A stretch of DNA of 64,000 nucleotides from Cyanobacteria bacterium UBA2855 (GTDB taxonomy: Bacteria; Cyanobacteriota; Vampirovibrionia; Gastranaerophilales; Gastranaerophilaceae): assembly GCA_002350725.1 (NCBI GenBank), contig DEFJ01000025.1:1-64000 (forward strand). The letters run 5' to 3'. The number at the start of each line of letters is the position of its first letter. Position 1 is the stretch's first letter. Made by a program: the position numbers and the translations under genes. Shown here in pieces: positions 18,012 through 26,716 of the stretch. The notes under the pieces were generated by a model, which worked only from the letters and a program-made list of their open reading frames with translations, searched no databases and had not been told where the DNA came from.

Positions 18012-20519
18012 TTATAATTCTCTATCTAAAATATTCTGATAAAAATCAGTATTGATATTCAATCTACACCCTATATCCAAAAGCATCTGAGCAAAATTTT
18101 TCTCGCTTCGGCGTTTTGATTTCTTGCCAACTTCAATAATTTCACCTATGCGATGATATATTCTTGTGTAATATGTATTTTGAGCCTCTGCAATATCAAT
18201 CTCCAATTCCATTTTTTCCGCATAATCAAACAATTCCATCAAAAGCTCTGCCTGCTGAAATTCAAGACTGTATGCCAAACGATTAATATTTTGCTCTATT
18301 TTTTTTGCAAAAATTTTATTCGCCTGAGTTTTATCCAATTTTAGGTTTATTACTTTTGCCTCGTAGTTTATACCCTTTATCAGCTGCAAATCTGACTCAT
18401 CTACAAAACCGCCGGCCTCGACAACAATGTCGTTAAACTTCTTACTCAAGGCATATTTTGCAGCAATCTTAAACTCTTCAGGTAATTCGACACCAAGCTC
18501 CTGCATTTGCCCAATAGAGCCCTTTGCCTCATTATATAAAGCTTGATAAGTTTGAGCAAAACGCTTCATTTTATTCCTCAACAATATTTGAAGAATTTTT
18601 CTCCTTTCCTCAATAAAAATATCCTTTAGTGTAAAATATTCTTTACCAAAAGCCTCATCCAAAGCTCGAATAATTTCTGTTATAGGGTTTTGTCTGAAAG
18701 TATTTATTAAAGATTGCTTTATATTTTGATACTCATCAGCATCAGAATACTCTTTTATTGAACAATGGAAATCCCCATCCGCATATTGCATTAAAGCAAA
18801 CATCAGATTAGACCTTTGTCCAGTAATACCCGACAACACCTCGATATGCCCAACAGCAAGAGTTGAGCTGCCTTTTTGAATATGCTCATAATCCTTACGA
18901 GTAACGGTATAGCAATATATATTTTCTTCATCCTCAAAATCTTCATACAAAGAAGAAACTGCCCATACGCATGCTATTTGCTTAAGGGTAACAATCGAAG
19001 GTCGCACAAATCTTTCAAATATATCTTTACCCGTCCCAAACTCAGGAATATTACTTTTTGCTTCTGATAAAATCTCCAAAAATCTCTTTTCAAGATTTTT
19101 ACCGGTAAATTTCGCAGCCAATTGCATTGCACGTGCTGCATACTTCATGATTTGAACAGTTTCAATGCCCGATATTTCAGAGAAAAACCAACCGCAGCTT
19201 GTGTACATAAGCATTGCCTGACGCTGAATTTCCAATAATTCCATAGCTCTTACTTTATCTTCATCAGATAAATCTTTTAAGAAATTATCACGCTGGAAAC
19301 TTTCCATATTCATACGACTTCTATCCAATACAACGCGGATATAATCATTACGAACAGCCCAAACATCTTCAAAATATTTTGCACCTTCTTTTTCAAAAAC
19401 CTTTACAAGCTCATCTCTTAAATAATCAAGAGCCTCTCTAAGAGGTTTTCTCCATTTTTGGTTCCAACCCGGATGTCCGCCTGTTGAACATCCGCAATCT
19501 TCCTTCCATCTTCCTACGCCGTGAAAACAGCTCCAAGAAGAACCTTGTTTTATATCAACCTCATAGTTACTTCTATATTGTGATAAATACTCTGCATAAT
19601 TTGTTATTTTAAAGCCTTCGGACTCTGCTCTGACCTTTACAACATATGCAAGCGCCATATCACCAAATTTTGTATGATGGCCGTAACTTTCACCATCCGT
19701 CGCTATATTTATAAGTTGAGGATAATCTCTTAAATCTGATATTCCTTCTTTTAAACGTTTTACGAACTTATTACCGTCTTTTAGCAACTCATCAAAAGCT
19801 ACAGAACGTGAAATTGCACCATCATAGAAAAACAAATCTATATATTTTTCCGGTGCAGATTTTATGTAATACCTGTAAGAACGAGCAGGATCAATATTTC
19901 CCCAACTTACATCCTGCCAATTATTTGTACCTTCTTCTCGAATTTGAGCAGCCTGATAAGGAGAAAGAACAACAAACTTTATGCCGTTAGCTTCACAAAC
20001 TCTTAAGGTATCATCATCAACAGCAGTTTCAGCAAGCCATATGCCTTCCGGTTTTCTGCCAAAACGATATTCAAAATCGTAAATTCCCCATTTTACTTGA
20101 GTTTCCTTGTCATGTTCATTTGCAAGCGGCATTATCATATGATTGTATACTTGAGCCATTGCATTACCATGCCCGTTATGAGTTACTCTACTTTCAATAT
20201 CAGCCTTTATTACCCTTTCATATGTGTGCGGAGCAAATTTTTCCATCCAAGACAACAATGTCGGGCCAAAATTAAAACTCATATATTCGTAATTATTAAC
20301 CATATCTAAAATATGGTTACGGTTATCAACTATTTTAGATACAGAATTAGGATTATAACATTCCCTATTTATACGCTCATTCCAATCATGAAACGGTAGC
20401 GCACTTTCTTGAAGTTCTATTGCATCAAGCCACGGATTCTCTCTCGGAGGCTGATAAAAATGTCCGTGAATTGTTAAAAAAATGTCTTTTTCGGATTTTT
20501 TCTCATCAATATCTGCCAT
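18012..20519 (-). CDS. Glycoside hydrolase family 57 protein with DUF3536-type C-terminus
   Basis: An 835-residue, probably cytoplasmic alpha-glucan enzyme. The N-terminal GH57 barrel shows FLTIHGHFYQPPRENPWL (metal/substrate His), FGPTLLSWME, IWLAETAVD with the Glu at the position of the family nucleophile, and ATDGESYGHHTKFGD, the motif carrying the acid/base Asp. SSWSCFHGVGRWKEDCGCS follows. From about residue 450 onward it is a helical domain of the DUF3536 kind. These proteins are common beside glycogen metabolism genes in cyanobacteria and relatives; substrate is not shown by sequence. It follows the exported 182-residue protein by 44 bp in the same direction and ends at a terminator. 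Confidence 0.88.
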   Translation of the reverse strand: MADIDEKKSEKDIFLTIHGHFYQPPRENPWLDAIELQESALPFHDWNERINRECYNPNSVSKIVDNRNHILDMVNNYEYMSFNFGPTLLSWMEKFAPHTYERVIKADIESRVTHNGHGNAMAQVYNHMIMPLANEHDKETQVKWGIYDFEYRFGRKPEGIWLAETAVDDDTLRVCEANGIKFVVLSPYQAAQIREEGTNNWQDVSWGNIDPARSYRYYIKSAPEKYIDLFFYDGAISRSVAFDELLKDGNKFVKRLKEGISDLRDYPQLINIATDGESYGHHTKFGDMALAYVVKVRAESEGFKITNYAEYLSQYRSNYEVDIKQGSSWSCFHGVGRWKEDCGCSTGGHPGWNQKWRKPLREALDYLRDELVKVFEKEGAKYFEDVWAVRNDYIRVVLDRSRMNMESFQRDNFLKDLSDEDKVRAMELLEIQRQAMLMYTSCGWFFSEISGIETVQIMKYAARAMQLAAKFTGKNLEKRFLEILSEAKSNIPEFGTGKDIFERFVRPSIVTLKQIACVWAVSSLYEDFEDEENIYCYTVTRKDYEHIQKGSSTLAVGHIEVLSGITGQRSNLMFALMQYADGDFHCSIKEYSDADEYQNIKQSLINTFRQNPITEIIRALDEAFGKEYFTLKDIFIEERRKILQILLRNKMKRFAQTYQALYNEAKGSIGQMQELGVELPEEFKIAAKYALSKKFNDIVVEAGGFVDESDLQLIKGINYEAKVINLKLDKTQANKIFAKKIEQNINRLAYSLEFQQAELLMELFDYAEKMELEIDIAEAQNTYYTRIYHRIGEIIEVGKKSKRRSEKNFAQMLLDIGCRLNINTDFYQNILDREL

Positions 20520-20563
20520 CTCTTCTCTTAACCCCTCAAAATATTACAACACTTTACTATTCG

Positions 20564-21112
20564 CTATTTTACGGCAGCAGTTTTTAATACGGTGAAGGTT
20601 TCTACACTCATCCACGCATCACCTAATGCTACAGAAAATATATTGCCTGAGACCTCAACCTCATCACCTGAATTTAAGTCTATATGCTTTTCAGCACTCG
20701 TTCTATCGACAAATATCTTTAATTCTGACAACGGAATATCATGTCCGTATGAATCAGGTCGTTGAATTAATAATGTAATATATTTTTCAGAACTCCTGAA
20801 TGCCGGCTTATAATCTAAACCCAAAGTTGAAAATTTATCAAATTTTGCTCTGAACTTCACATTTTTACCCAAATAAAACTTAGGTCTTGCAACTATTTCC
20901 AAAGGTGAAACCATTAAATAGTTTTTGGATGAAGACGGATTTGTAACAACAGCTTTTTGAGGTGTATTAACCGGCGCAGCTGCTTCAACTCTGTTGCCGT
21001 TATTCAACCTATTTATAGTTTGGATAGGATCCACAGAAGACCCATGGGCTAAGCCTAAACCAAAAGCTACTGCTAATATCAAAATTGGAGTTATAAATTT
21101 TGTCTTATTCAT
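20564..21112 (-). CDS. Exported protein with an OB-fold-like C-terminal half (182 aa)
   Basis: The N-terminus is a signal peptide or uncleaved anchor (NKTKFITPILILAVAFGLGL). A low-complexity linker rich in Ala/Pro/Asn/Ser follows to about residue 65. The rest reads like a small beta barrel: YLGKNVKFRAKFDKF, YITLLIQRPDSYG, LKIFVDR and GDEVEVSGNIFSVALGDAWM, the strand pattern of OB-fold or BOF-type periplasmic proteins. Function unknown. It lies 44 bp upstream of the GH57 gene and is probably co-transcribed with it. Confidence 0.6.
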   Translation of the reverse strand: MNKTKFITPILILAVAFGLGLAHGSSVDPIQTINRLNNGNRVEAAAPVNTPQKAVVTNPSSSKNYLMVSPLEIVARPKFYLGKNVKFRAKFDKFSTLGLDYKPAFRSSEKYITLLIQRPDSYGHDIPLSELKIFVDRTSAEKHIDLNSGDEVEVSGNIFSVALGDAWMSVETFTVLKTAAVK

Positions 21113-21240
21113 TTCAGAAAATTCCCCTTATATATTTCACAAAAACATCTTAGCACAATAAAAAATTTTTGGTAACTACCCGAGTAAATAATTTTAGCTA
21201 AATACATCCAAAATATCGGTATAACAACATATTAAAATAC

Positions 21241-21269
21241 TTGACTGAAAAAAATCATCAGGGTATAAA
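21241..21269 (+). promoter_or_regulatory. Promoter of the DXS-type synthase gene
   Basis: TTGACT (21241-21246), 17 bp, TATAAA (21264-21269). Start of transcription near 21276 would leave a leader of about 38 bases with AGGAG at 21303-21307 before the ATG at 21314. Confidence 0.7.
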
Positions 21270-21313
21270 AATATTATAAACAACATACGGATTAGTTTAA
21301 GAAGGAGAAATAT

Positions 21314-23089
21314 ATGATATTAGACAAAGTTAACAACCCTCAAGATGTAAAAACTTTATCTATTGATGAAATGAGTCAACTTGCAGATGAAATGAGAAAT
21401 TTCATAGTAAAAAAAGTTAATACGGTAAGCGGACACTGTGGTCCAAACCTTGGTATAGCAGAGGCTACTATTGCTTTACACTACGTATTTAACTCTCCTA
21501 TCGACAAAATAGTATTTGATGTTTCTCATCAATGTTATCCGCATAAATTTTTAACAGGTAGAAAAGAGGGATTTATTAATCCTGCAAACTATCATATGTA
21601 TACAGGGTATACAGCTCCGGAAGAAAGTGAACACGACTTCTTTAAAGTAGGACACACCTCAACCTCGGTTTCTCTCGCAACAGGATTAGCTAAAGCAAGA
21701 GATTTAAAAGGTGAAAAAGGTAATGTTATTGCGCTTATTGGTGATGGTTCCCTTAGCGGGGGAGAAGCTTTGGAAGGCTTGGATAATGCTGCAGTTCTCG
21801 GTTCTAATATCATTATTATAGTAAACGACAATGATATGTCTATTGCCCCAAACGAAGGCGGGTTATATAAAAATCTTAAAGAATTACGTGACTCTAACGG
21901 TCAAGCAGAATGTAATTTCTTTAAATCCTTAGGATTTGATTATTTATACATTGGAGAAGGAAATAACGTAGAAAAACTTATTGAAGGCTTCAAGAAAGTA
22001 AAAGACATTGACCATCCTATTGTTGTACATATTGTAACGGAAAAGGGTCACGGCTTAAAAGCTGCAACAGAAAATAAAGAAATGTTCCACTGGATTATGC
22101 CAAATACATTAGACGAAAACAACGAAATCGTTGTCTCAAGCGGAACAACAGGCGAAGATTGGAACAGCATAACAAAAGATTATATCTCAAATAAAATAAA
22201 TGAAGATAAATCTGTCGTTGTAGTAAATGCCGCAACTCCTGGGGTTTTTGGATTTGATAAAAACTATAGAGCTCAGCTTGGAAAACACTACGTTGATGTA
22301 GGTATCGCAGAAGAACACGCTGTTGCTTTTTCATCAGGCATAGCAAAAGGCGGCGCAAAACCTATATTGAACATCATGAGCTCATTTATTCAAAGAACAT
22401 ACGACCAATTGTCACAAGATTTATCATTAAACAATTCTCCGGTAACACTTTTGATATGGTGGGGCGGAATTTCCGGCGCAGATGCTACTCACCTTTGCAC
22501 ATTCGATATGGCAATGATGGGTAACATTCCTAATCTGATTTATCTTGCTCCGACAAATAAGGAAGAATATCTTGCAATGCTTGATTGGTCTGTAAATCAA
22601 ACAAAATATTCAACCGCAATAAGAGTCCCTACCTGTGGACTAAATTCTACCGGAGTAAAAGACACCACAAATTATTCGAATGAAATAAACAAATTTAAAA
22701 TGGTTAAATCAGGCGAAAAAATTGCAATTATCGGTTTAGGCAATTTCTATTGGTTGGCAGAAAATGTTGCTAGGGAAATTAAAGCCAAATTAAATATTGA
22801 TGCTACACTAATAAATCCAAGATTTATAACAGGAATTGATAAGGAAATGCTTGATAGCCTTAAGAAAAATCATGATGTTGTTATAACTCTTGAAGACGGA
22901 GAACTCAACGGGGGCTTTGGTGAAAAAGTTGCAAGTTATCTTGGTAATTCTGATATTAAAGTCTTAAATTACGGAGCAAACAAAGAATTTACAGACAGAG
23001 TACCTCTTGACGAATTGTATAAACGATACAGACTTACCCCGTCACAAATTGTTGAAGACACTGTAAAATATTTAAAGGTTGGGGTTTAA
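21314..23089 (+). CDS. dxs: 1-deoxy-D-xylulose-5-phosphate synthase-like enzyme (divergent, short)
   Basis: A TPP enzyme of the DXS/transketolase family; DXS joins pyruvate and glyceraldehyde 3-phosphate to start isoprenoid synthesis by the MEP route. GDGSLSGGEALEGLDNAA with a later VNDNDMSIAPNEGG is the TPP/Mg2+ site, GHTSTSVSLATGLAKARDLK matches DXS, and VDVGIAEEHAVAFSSG is the pyrimidine-domain motif with the essential Glu. At 591 residues it is shorter than common DXS (about 620-640) and key loops differ: SGHCGPNLGIAE replaces GGHLASSLG-type sequence, and YTGYTAPEESEHD lacks the usual GF.KR.ES segment. It may be the DXS of this organism or a related transketolase with another product. Single gene between a good promoter and a terminator. 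Confidence 0.75.
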   Translation: MILDKVNNPQDVKTLSIDEMSQLADEMRNFIVKKVNTVSGHCGPNLGIAEATIALHYVFNSPIDKIVFDVSHQCYPHKFLTGRKEGFINPANYHMYTGYTAPEESEHDFFKVGHTSTSVSLATGLAKARDLKGEKGNVIALIGDGSLSGGEALEGLDNAAVLGSNIIIIVNDNDMSIAPNEGGLYKNLKELRDSNGQAECNFFKSLGFDYLYIGEGNNVEKLIEGFKKVKDIDHPIVVHIVTEKGHGLKAATENKEMFHWIMPNTLDENNEIVVSSGTTGEDWNSITKDYISNKINEDKSVVVVNAATPGVFGFDKNYRAQLGKHYVDVGIAEEHAVAFSSGIAKGGAKPILNIMSSFIQRTYDQLSQDLSLNNSPVTLLIWWGGISGADATHLCTFDMAMMGNIPNLIYLAPTNKEEYLAMLDWSVNQTKYSTAIRVPTCGLNSTGVKDTTNYSNEINKFKMVKSGEKIAIIGLGNFYWLAENVAREIKAKLNIDATLINPRFITGIDKEMLDSLKKNHDVVITLEDGELNGGFGEKVASYLGNSDIKVLNYGANKEFTDRVPLDELYKRYRLTPSQIVEDTVKYLKVGV

Positions 23090-23102
23090 TCCCAACCTTT
23101 TT
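23074..23102 (+). terminator. Rho-independent terminator overlapping the end of the dxs coding region
   Basis: Stem AAAGGTTGGG / CCCAACCTTT, 7-base loop, then T. The 5' arm lies within the last codons and the stop TAA (23087-23089) lies in the loop. Confidence 0.85.
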
Positions 23103-23108
23103 CATAAA

Positions 23109-25109
23109 TTAAATTATTGTTGACAAAGATGGCGCAATTGCAATAAAGTGCCTTACTAAATCAGCATCCCAGAGTTTACCTGCACCCTCTTGAAGAATTT
23201 GACAAGCTTTTTCAACAGGCATCCCTTTTCTGTATGGTCTGTCACTAATCAAAGCGTGATATGTATCTGCCACAGCAACAATTCTTGCGGAAAGCGGAAT
23301 TTTATTACCTTTCAACCCTTCAGGATACCCGCTGCCATCAATATGTTCATGATGATACTTCACTATTGGAATTAAATGAGAAAGTGCGTCATTAGGAGCA
23401 AGCACCTTCTCCGCACCAATTACAGGATGCTGCTTCATTATTTCCCATTCATCCGGTTCAAGACGTCCCGGCTTTCTCAAAACATTTTCAGGAATACCGA
23501 TTTTTCCGACATCATGCAACAAACCGCCTAATGTAATTTTTTGGACTTCTTCTTCAGGAAGATTGATTGCCCTTGCAAGAGCTTCGGCATATCTGGATAC
23601 ACTTGTAGAGTGACCCTTTGTATAAGGATCTTTTGCATCTATTGCACCCGCAAGAGATGTTACCATCTCTATCAAATGATTTTGAGAAATTATTTCTTCA
23701 TTATTGAATTTATGAACAAGCTCATCTTCAAAATTTATACCCAATTGTGCATGACGTTTAGCAACAACTTCTGCAAATGAATTTAACGCTGCATCATCCC
23801 AGAAATTAAAATCAGAAGAACTGATAATTGCAGACATCCCTTCCTTGTATCCCTTCGCCTGAGAAATATACATAGCCTGTTCAGCAAGTATAAGCAATTT
23901 TTCCTGATCTTTTGAATTGTCAGGATATGTAGAAATACCTACAGATACTTTCACCGGTCCAACATCATCCACAAAACAACAAGATAATGTATATGTAATA
24001 TATTCAGCCAAATATTTTGCATCCGCAGTAGTTGTATTCGGTAAAATTACAGCAATTTCATCACCGCCGTATCTTCCGGCTTTATCATTTGAACGAATAT
24101 TTTGTTTTATTTTTTCTGCAAGAAGCTTAATTACTTCATCACCTTTTGCATGTCCCAATTCTCTGTTAATTTTTGATATGTTATTTATATCAAACATTAC
24201 AACAGACAAAGGAGTATCTGTTTCTTTTGCTTTTTGTAGTTCATTTGCCAAAACCTCTTGGAAACCTCTGTGGTTATACAGATTTGTCAGGGTATCGGCA
24301 TTATTATACTTATTTGCTTTTTCTCTTAATTCTATATTTTGCAAATATAATGCAGCATAGTTTGCGATAAAAGATAGAATACCTAAATTGCAATCTTCAT
24401 TATTTTTGCCCAATATCATTACACCAATAGTCTGATTAAGAGAAACCAACGGCAATATAACAGTAGCACTATCTTTTAAATATGGAATATTTAAAAATCT
24501 ATTGTCATTCTTAATTATAGAAGATGCCTTTGTAAAGCATTCAATTACAGGATTTTCAACTTCTGATAAAAATATTTTTGAAGAATATGTACTACCGGAA
24601 ACACTGGTTAATTTTAAATTAATACATTTTGACTTCTCATGATATGAACCGAATGCCAAAAAAGAACAATTTAATTTTTCGATAAATATAGAAGTATATG
24701 CCCCAATAATATCATTTAAAGAACTTTTGTTTTTCAAAGCAACATTCAAATCAGAAATTATTGAACTGTAATCATCATATCCGGAAATAGTTGGAGAAAT
24801 AGAGTTGTGGAGATATCCTCCATACATTTTATTAGAGGATTTTACCATATTGATATTATTTATTTTGGCAACAATCTCTCTGTTACGATTAATAGGATTA
24901 TCCGTAGGCAGAATATCTCTCGGATTAGCGGTTGTCACAGACGAATTTTTCTTACGTACGACTTTTGAAGGCATGCCTGAGCGATTTTTACGCGCATCAG
25001 AAGATGGCACATTGTTTTTTGCCGTAGGATTCGATACAAGTTGAGCTGAAACTGCTTCCGCCTCATTTGTCTCAATATTTTGTTTTGATTTTACATTTTT
25101 ATCCAACAC
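23109..25109 (-). CDS. Cyclic-di-GMP protein: GAF-like, GGDEF and HD-GYP domains
   Basis: A 666-residue cytoplasmic signalling protein without membrane segments. The first 100 residues are low-complexity. A GAF-like sensor region spans about residues 120-260. The GGDEF domain follows (LTNLYNHRGFQEVL, then GRYGGDEIAVILPN), where the signature is GGDEI rather than GGDEF. The C-terminal HD-GYP domain has LLHDVGKIGIPENVL and HHEHIDGSGYPEGLKG, complete for c-di-GMP phosphodiesterase. It may therefore both make and break c-di-GMP, or only break it. It has a structured leader of about 155 bases (see 25142-25238), and converges on dxs with a shared terminator region. Confidence 0.88.
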   Translation of the reverse strand: MLDKNVKSKQNIETNEAEAVSAQLVSNPTAKNNVPSSDARKNRSGMPSKVVRKKNSSVTTANPRDILPTDNPINRNREIVAKINNINMVKSSNKMYGGYLHNSISPTISGYDDYSSIISDLNVALKNKSSLNDIIGAYTSIFIEKLNCSFLAFGSYHEKSKCINLKLTSVSGSTYSSKIFLSEVENPVIECFTKASSIIKNDNRFLNIPYLKDSATVILPLVSLNQTIGVMILGKNNEDCNLGILSFIANYAALYLQNIELREKANKYNNADTLTNLYNHRGFQEVLANELQKAKETDTPLSVVMFDINNISKINRELGHAKGDEVIKLLAEKIKQNIRSNDKAGRYGGDEIAVILPNTTTADAKYLAEYITYTLSCCFVDDVGPVKVSVGISTYPDNSKDQEKLLILAEQAMYISQAKGYKEGMSAIISSSDFNFWDDAALNSFAEVVAKRHAQLGINFEDELVHKFNNEEIISQNHLIEMVTSLAGAIDAKDPYTKGHSTSVSRYAEALARAINLPEEEVQKITLGGLLHDVGKIGIPENVLRKPGRLEPDEWEIMKQHPVIGAEKVLAPNDALSHLIPIVKYHHEHIDGSGYPEGLKGNKIPLSARIVAVADTYHALISDRPYRKGMPVEKACQILQEGAGKLWDADLVRHFIAIAPSLSTII

Positions 25110-25141
25110 TACCTGCCTAACACCTTTTCTTTAAAACACAT

Positions 25142-25238
25142 GAATGTTAGAAATTGTTAAAACATCAAATAATTTTAACATTCCTTAAAATATATTTTAC
25201 TCTTTCTCCGGTGAATGGGCAATACTCCATTCAGACGG
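25142..25238 (-). promoter_or_regulatory. Structured leader of the GGDEF/HD-GYP gene with alternative hairpins
   Basis: GAATGTTA (25142-25149) can pair with TAACATTC (25176-25183), and GTTAAAA (25155-25161) can pair with TTTTAAC (25173-25179). The two pairings use the same four bases and cannot coexist. Further upstream on the transcript a third hairpin pairs GAATGG (25213-25218) with CCATTC (25227-25232) and CCG with CGG outside it. It matches no riboswitch family I know; cyclic-di-GMP aptamer motifs were looked for and not found. Confidence 0.4.
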
Positions 25239-25279
25239 CAATATCAACATCCTTTCACACAACTTTCTACTACATTAGT

Positions 25280-25308
25280 AGTATAACATTTTTTTTATCT
25301 CTTTTAAA
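25280..25308 (-). promoter_or_regulatory. Possible promoter of the GGDEF/HD-GYP gene
   Basis: On the minus strand TTTAAA (25303-25308), 17 bp, TATACT (25280-25285). It would give a leader of roughly 160 bases. A TACTAC/GTAGTA inverted repeat (25268-25283) overlaps the -10 and could be an operator. Confidence 0.4.
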
Positions 25309-25360
25309 CCCTAAATTTGAAATTATTTACAATAGTTCACTTTTAAGAATTTTTAAATTG

Positions 25361-25389
25361 TTGTCAAAATTTTGAAAATATATTAGGAT
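25361..25389 (+). promoter_or_regulatory. Promoter of the zinc-ribbon gene, implying a leaderless mRNA
   Basis: TTGTCA (25361-25366), 17 bp, TAGGAT (25384-25389). The ATG (25396) begins six bases after the -10, about where transcription should start. Confidence 0.6.
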
Positions 25390-25395
25390 TAATAT

Positions 25396-25599
25396 ATGTA
25401 TAAATGTAAAATTTGTAATAAGATATACCCAAATAGAATTGATTACTGCGAATGCGGCAGCAGCGATTTTGAAATTATAGAACAGAGAAAACCTGCGGCG
25501 CAACCCGCGGAGAATCCTGAAGAGAGCAGAAAAAGATTAATCTCATGGATAATCTTCGGCGTATTTGTATTTGCAGCAATACTTATTTGGTTCATATAG
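25396..25599 (+). CDS. Small zinc-ribbon protein with C-terminal membrane anchor (67 aa)
   Basis: The N-terminus has CKIC at residues 4-7 and CEC near residue 20, a compact rubredoxin/zinc-ribbon knuckle. A Pro/Ala/Glu linker follows, and the last 20 residues (SWIIFGVFVFAAILIWFI) are a transmembrane helix, so the ribbon faces the cytoplasm in a tail-anchored arrangement. No Shine-Dalgarno sequence precedes the ATG; the promoter places it at the mRNA 5' end. Function unknown. It ends three bases before the convergent cobO stop. Confidence 0.65.
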   Translation: MYKCKICNKIYPNRIDYCECGSSDFEIIEQRKPAAQPAENPEESRKRLISWIIFGVFVFAAILIWFI

Positions 25600-25601
25600 T
25601 A

Positions 25602-26180
25602 TTAATATTCAATACCTTTTCGTGCAGTAACTCCGGTATCCCAATAGTGTTTTATCGGATTGATTTCCGATACCAAATGTGCTATCTCAACAATTTCAGG
25701 CTTGGCATTTCTGCCAGTCAACACAATTTCCATATCCTCAGGCTTATTTTTTAAAACTTTAAGCATCTCTTTCATTTCAATAAACCCTAAATCTATAGCG
25801 ATATTAGCCTCATCAAGAATAATAAGATTGTATTCATCATTTTGAATAGCTTTTTTTGCCAAATCCCAGCCTTTCTTAATTTCAGTTAAATCGGCATCAC
25901 ACTTGTTATTACGATATACAATTCTATCTAATCCTGCTTGGACAATAGTTAAATTTTCGGCTATTGCAGGGGATAGATTTCTAAACGAATTTAATTCTCC
26001 ATAATCATCTCCGCCTTTTGTAAACATAACAATAAGCACCTTCCAATTACGCCCCAAAGCTCGCATTGCAAGCCCCAACGATGCAGTTGTTTTTCCTTTG
26101 CCATTTCCGGTATAAACTTGAATGTATCCGTGTTTTGCCCAATCAGGATTTATTAAAGTATTTTTTAATTCGTCTTTCAT
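25602..26180 (-). CDS. cobO: Corrinoid adenosyltransferase (CobA/CobO/BtuR type)
   Basis: Transfers the adenosyl group of ATP to cob(I)alamin or cob(I)yrinic acid diamide to make coenzyme B12 forms. The P-loop GNGKGKTT is at residues 25-32; VLIVMFTKGG and YNLIILDEANIAIDLGFI (Walker B-like) follow, and VLTGRNAKPEIVEIAHLVSE is the usual C-terminal block. 192 residues, normal length. It is divergent from the cyclo-ligase gene with only 23 bp between the ATGs; the shared TATTATATAATA supplies a -10 in each direction and leaves almost no leader. Its presence shows cobalamin use, in line with the cobalamin riboswitch at about 50.7 kb. Confidence 0.92.
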   Translation of the reverse strand: MKDELKNTLINPDWAKHGYIQVYTGNGKGKTTASLGLAMRALGRNWKVLIVMFTKGGDDYGELNSFRNLSPAIAENLTIVQAGLDRIVYRNNKCDADLTEIKKGWDLAKKAIQNDEYNLIILDEANIAIDLGFIEMKEMLKVLKNKPEDMEIVLTGRNAKPEIVEIAHLVSEINPIKHYWDTGVTARKGIEY

Positions 26181-26186
26181 TGTGCT

Positions 26187-26198
26187 TATTATATAATA
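26187..26198. promoter_or_regulatory. Palindromic -10 shared by divergent cobO and cyclo-ligase genes
   Basis: TATTATATAATA contains TATAAT on the plus strand (26192-26197, six bases before the ATG at 26204) and TATAAT on the minus strand (26188-26193, seven bases before the cobO ATG). Both genes are predicted leaderless, and the two promoters exclude each other. No good -35 was seen for either. Confidence 0.5.
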
Positions 26199-26203
26199 AA
26201 TTT

Positions 26204-26713
26204 ATGGAAAATAAAACTGCCTTAAGATTACATTATAAATCCATTAGAAAGACACTTGACAGAAATTTGGCAAGTCAAATTATTGTTGAAAAAATTAAAA
26301 ATCTTGACATATACAAAACATCAAAAAACATCATGTTATTTTACCCTATGACGCACGAAATTGACTTAAGAGAACTTACAAATGATTGTTCAAAAAACTT
26401 TTACTATCCGCGTGTATCAGGAGAAAATCTTCTTGTATGTCCAAACAATAATGAGTATATAAAATCAAAATTCGGAGTCCTGGAACCTACATCAAATCCC
26501 GTTAATCCTGAGATATTAGATTTAATATTTGTTCCGGCACTTGCGGTTGATAAAAACTTTTATCGTCTGGGGTATGGCGGAGGATACTACGACAGATTTT
26601 TACAAAATTATCATTTAATAACTACAGTAACACCTATTTTCAAAGAACTTACAACAGAAAAATTGCCCACGGAAGATTTTGATAAACCTATAAATTACAT
26701 AGTTACAGATTAA
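26204..26713 (+). CDS. 5-formyltetrahydrofolate cyclo-ligase
   Basis: ATP-dependent enzyme converting 5-formyl-THF to 5,10-methenyl-THF (ygfA/fthC/MTHFS family). The start is ATG 26204 (MENKTALRLHYKSIRKTL), not the upstream ATG at 26066, because only the shorter product matches the family and the divergent cobO ATG and shared -10 lie between. Motifs are NIMLFYPMTHEIDLR, FVPALAVDKNFYRLGYGGGY and YDRFL, the last two forming the conserved GYGGGYYDR phosphate/folate site. 169 residues, slightly short. The stop is three bases from the convergent 139-residue gene. Confidence 0.9.
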   Translation: MENKTALRLHYKSIRKTLDRNLASQIIVEKIKNLDIYKTSKNIMLFYPMTHEIDLRELTNDCSKNFYYPRVSGENLLVCPNNNEYIKSKFGVLEPTSNPVNPEILDLIFVPALAVDKNFYRLGYGGGYYDRFLQNYHLITTVTPIFKELTTEKLPTEDFDKPINYIVTD

Positions 26714-26716
26714 ATT

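Noticed and set aside
25142..25238. Known cyclic-di-GMP or glycine riboswitch before the GGDEF/HD-GYP gene
   Set aside because: The conserved GEMM and glycine aptamer motifs are not present; only unexplained hairpins are seen.
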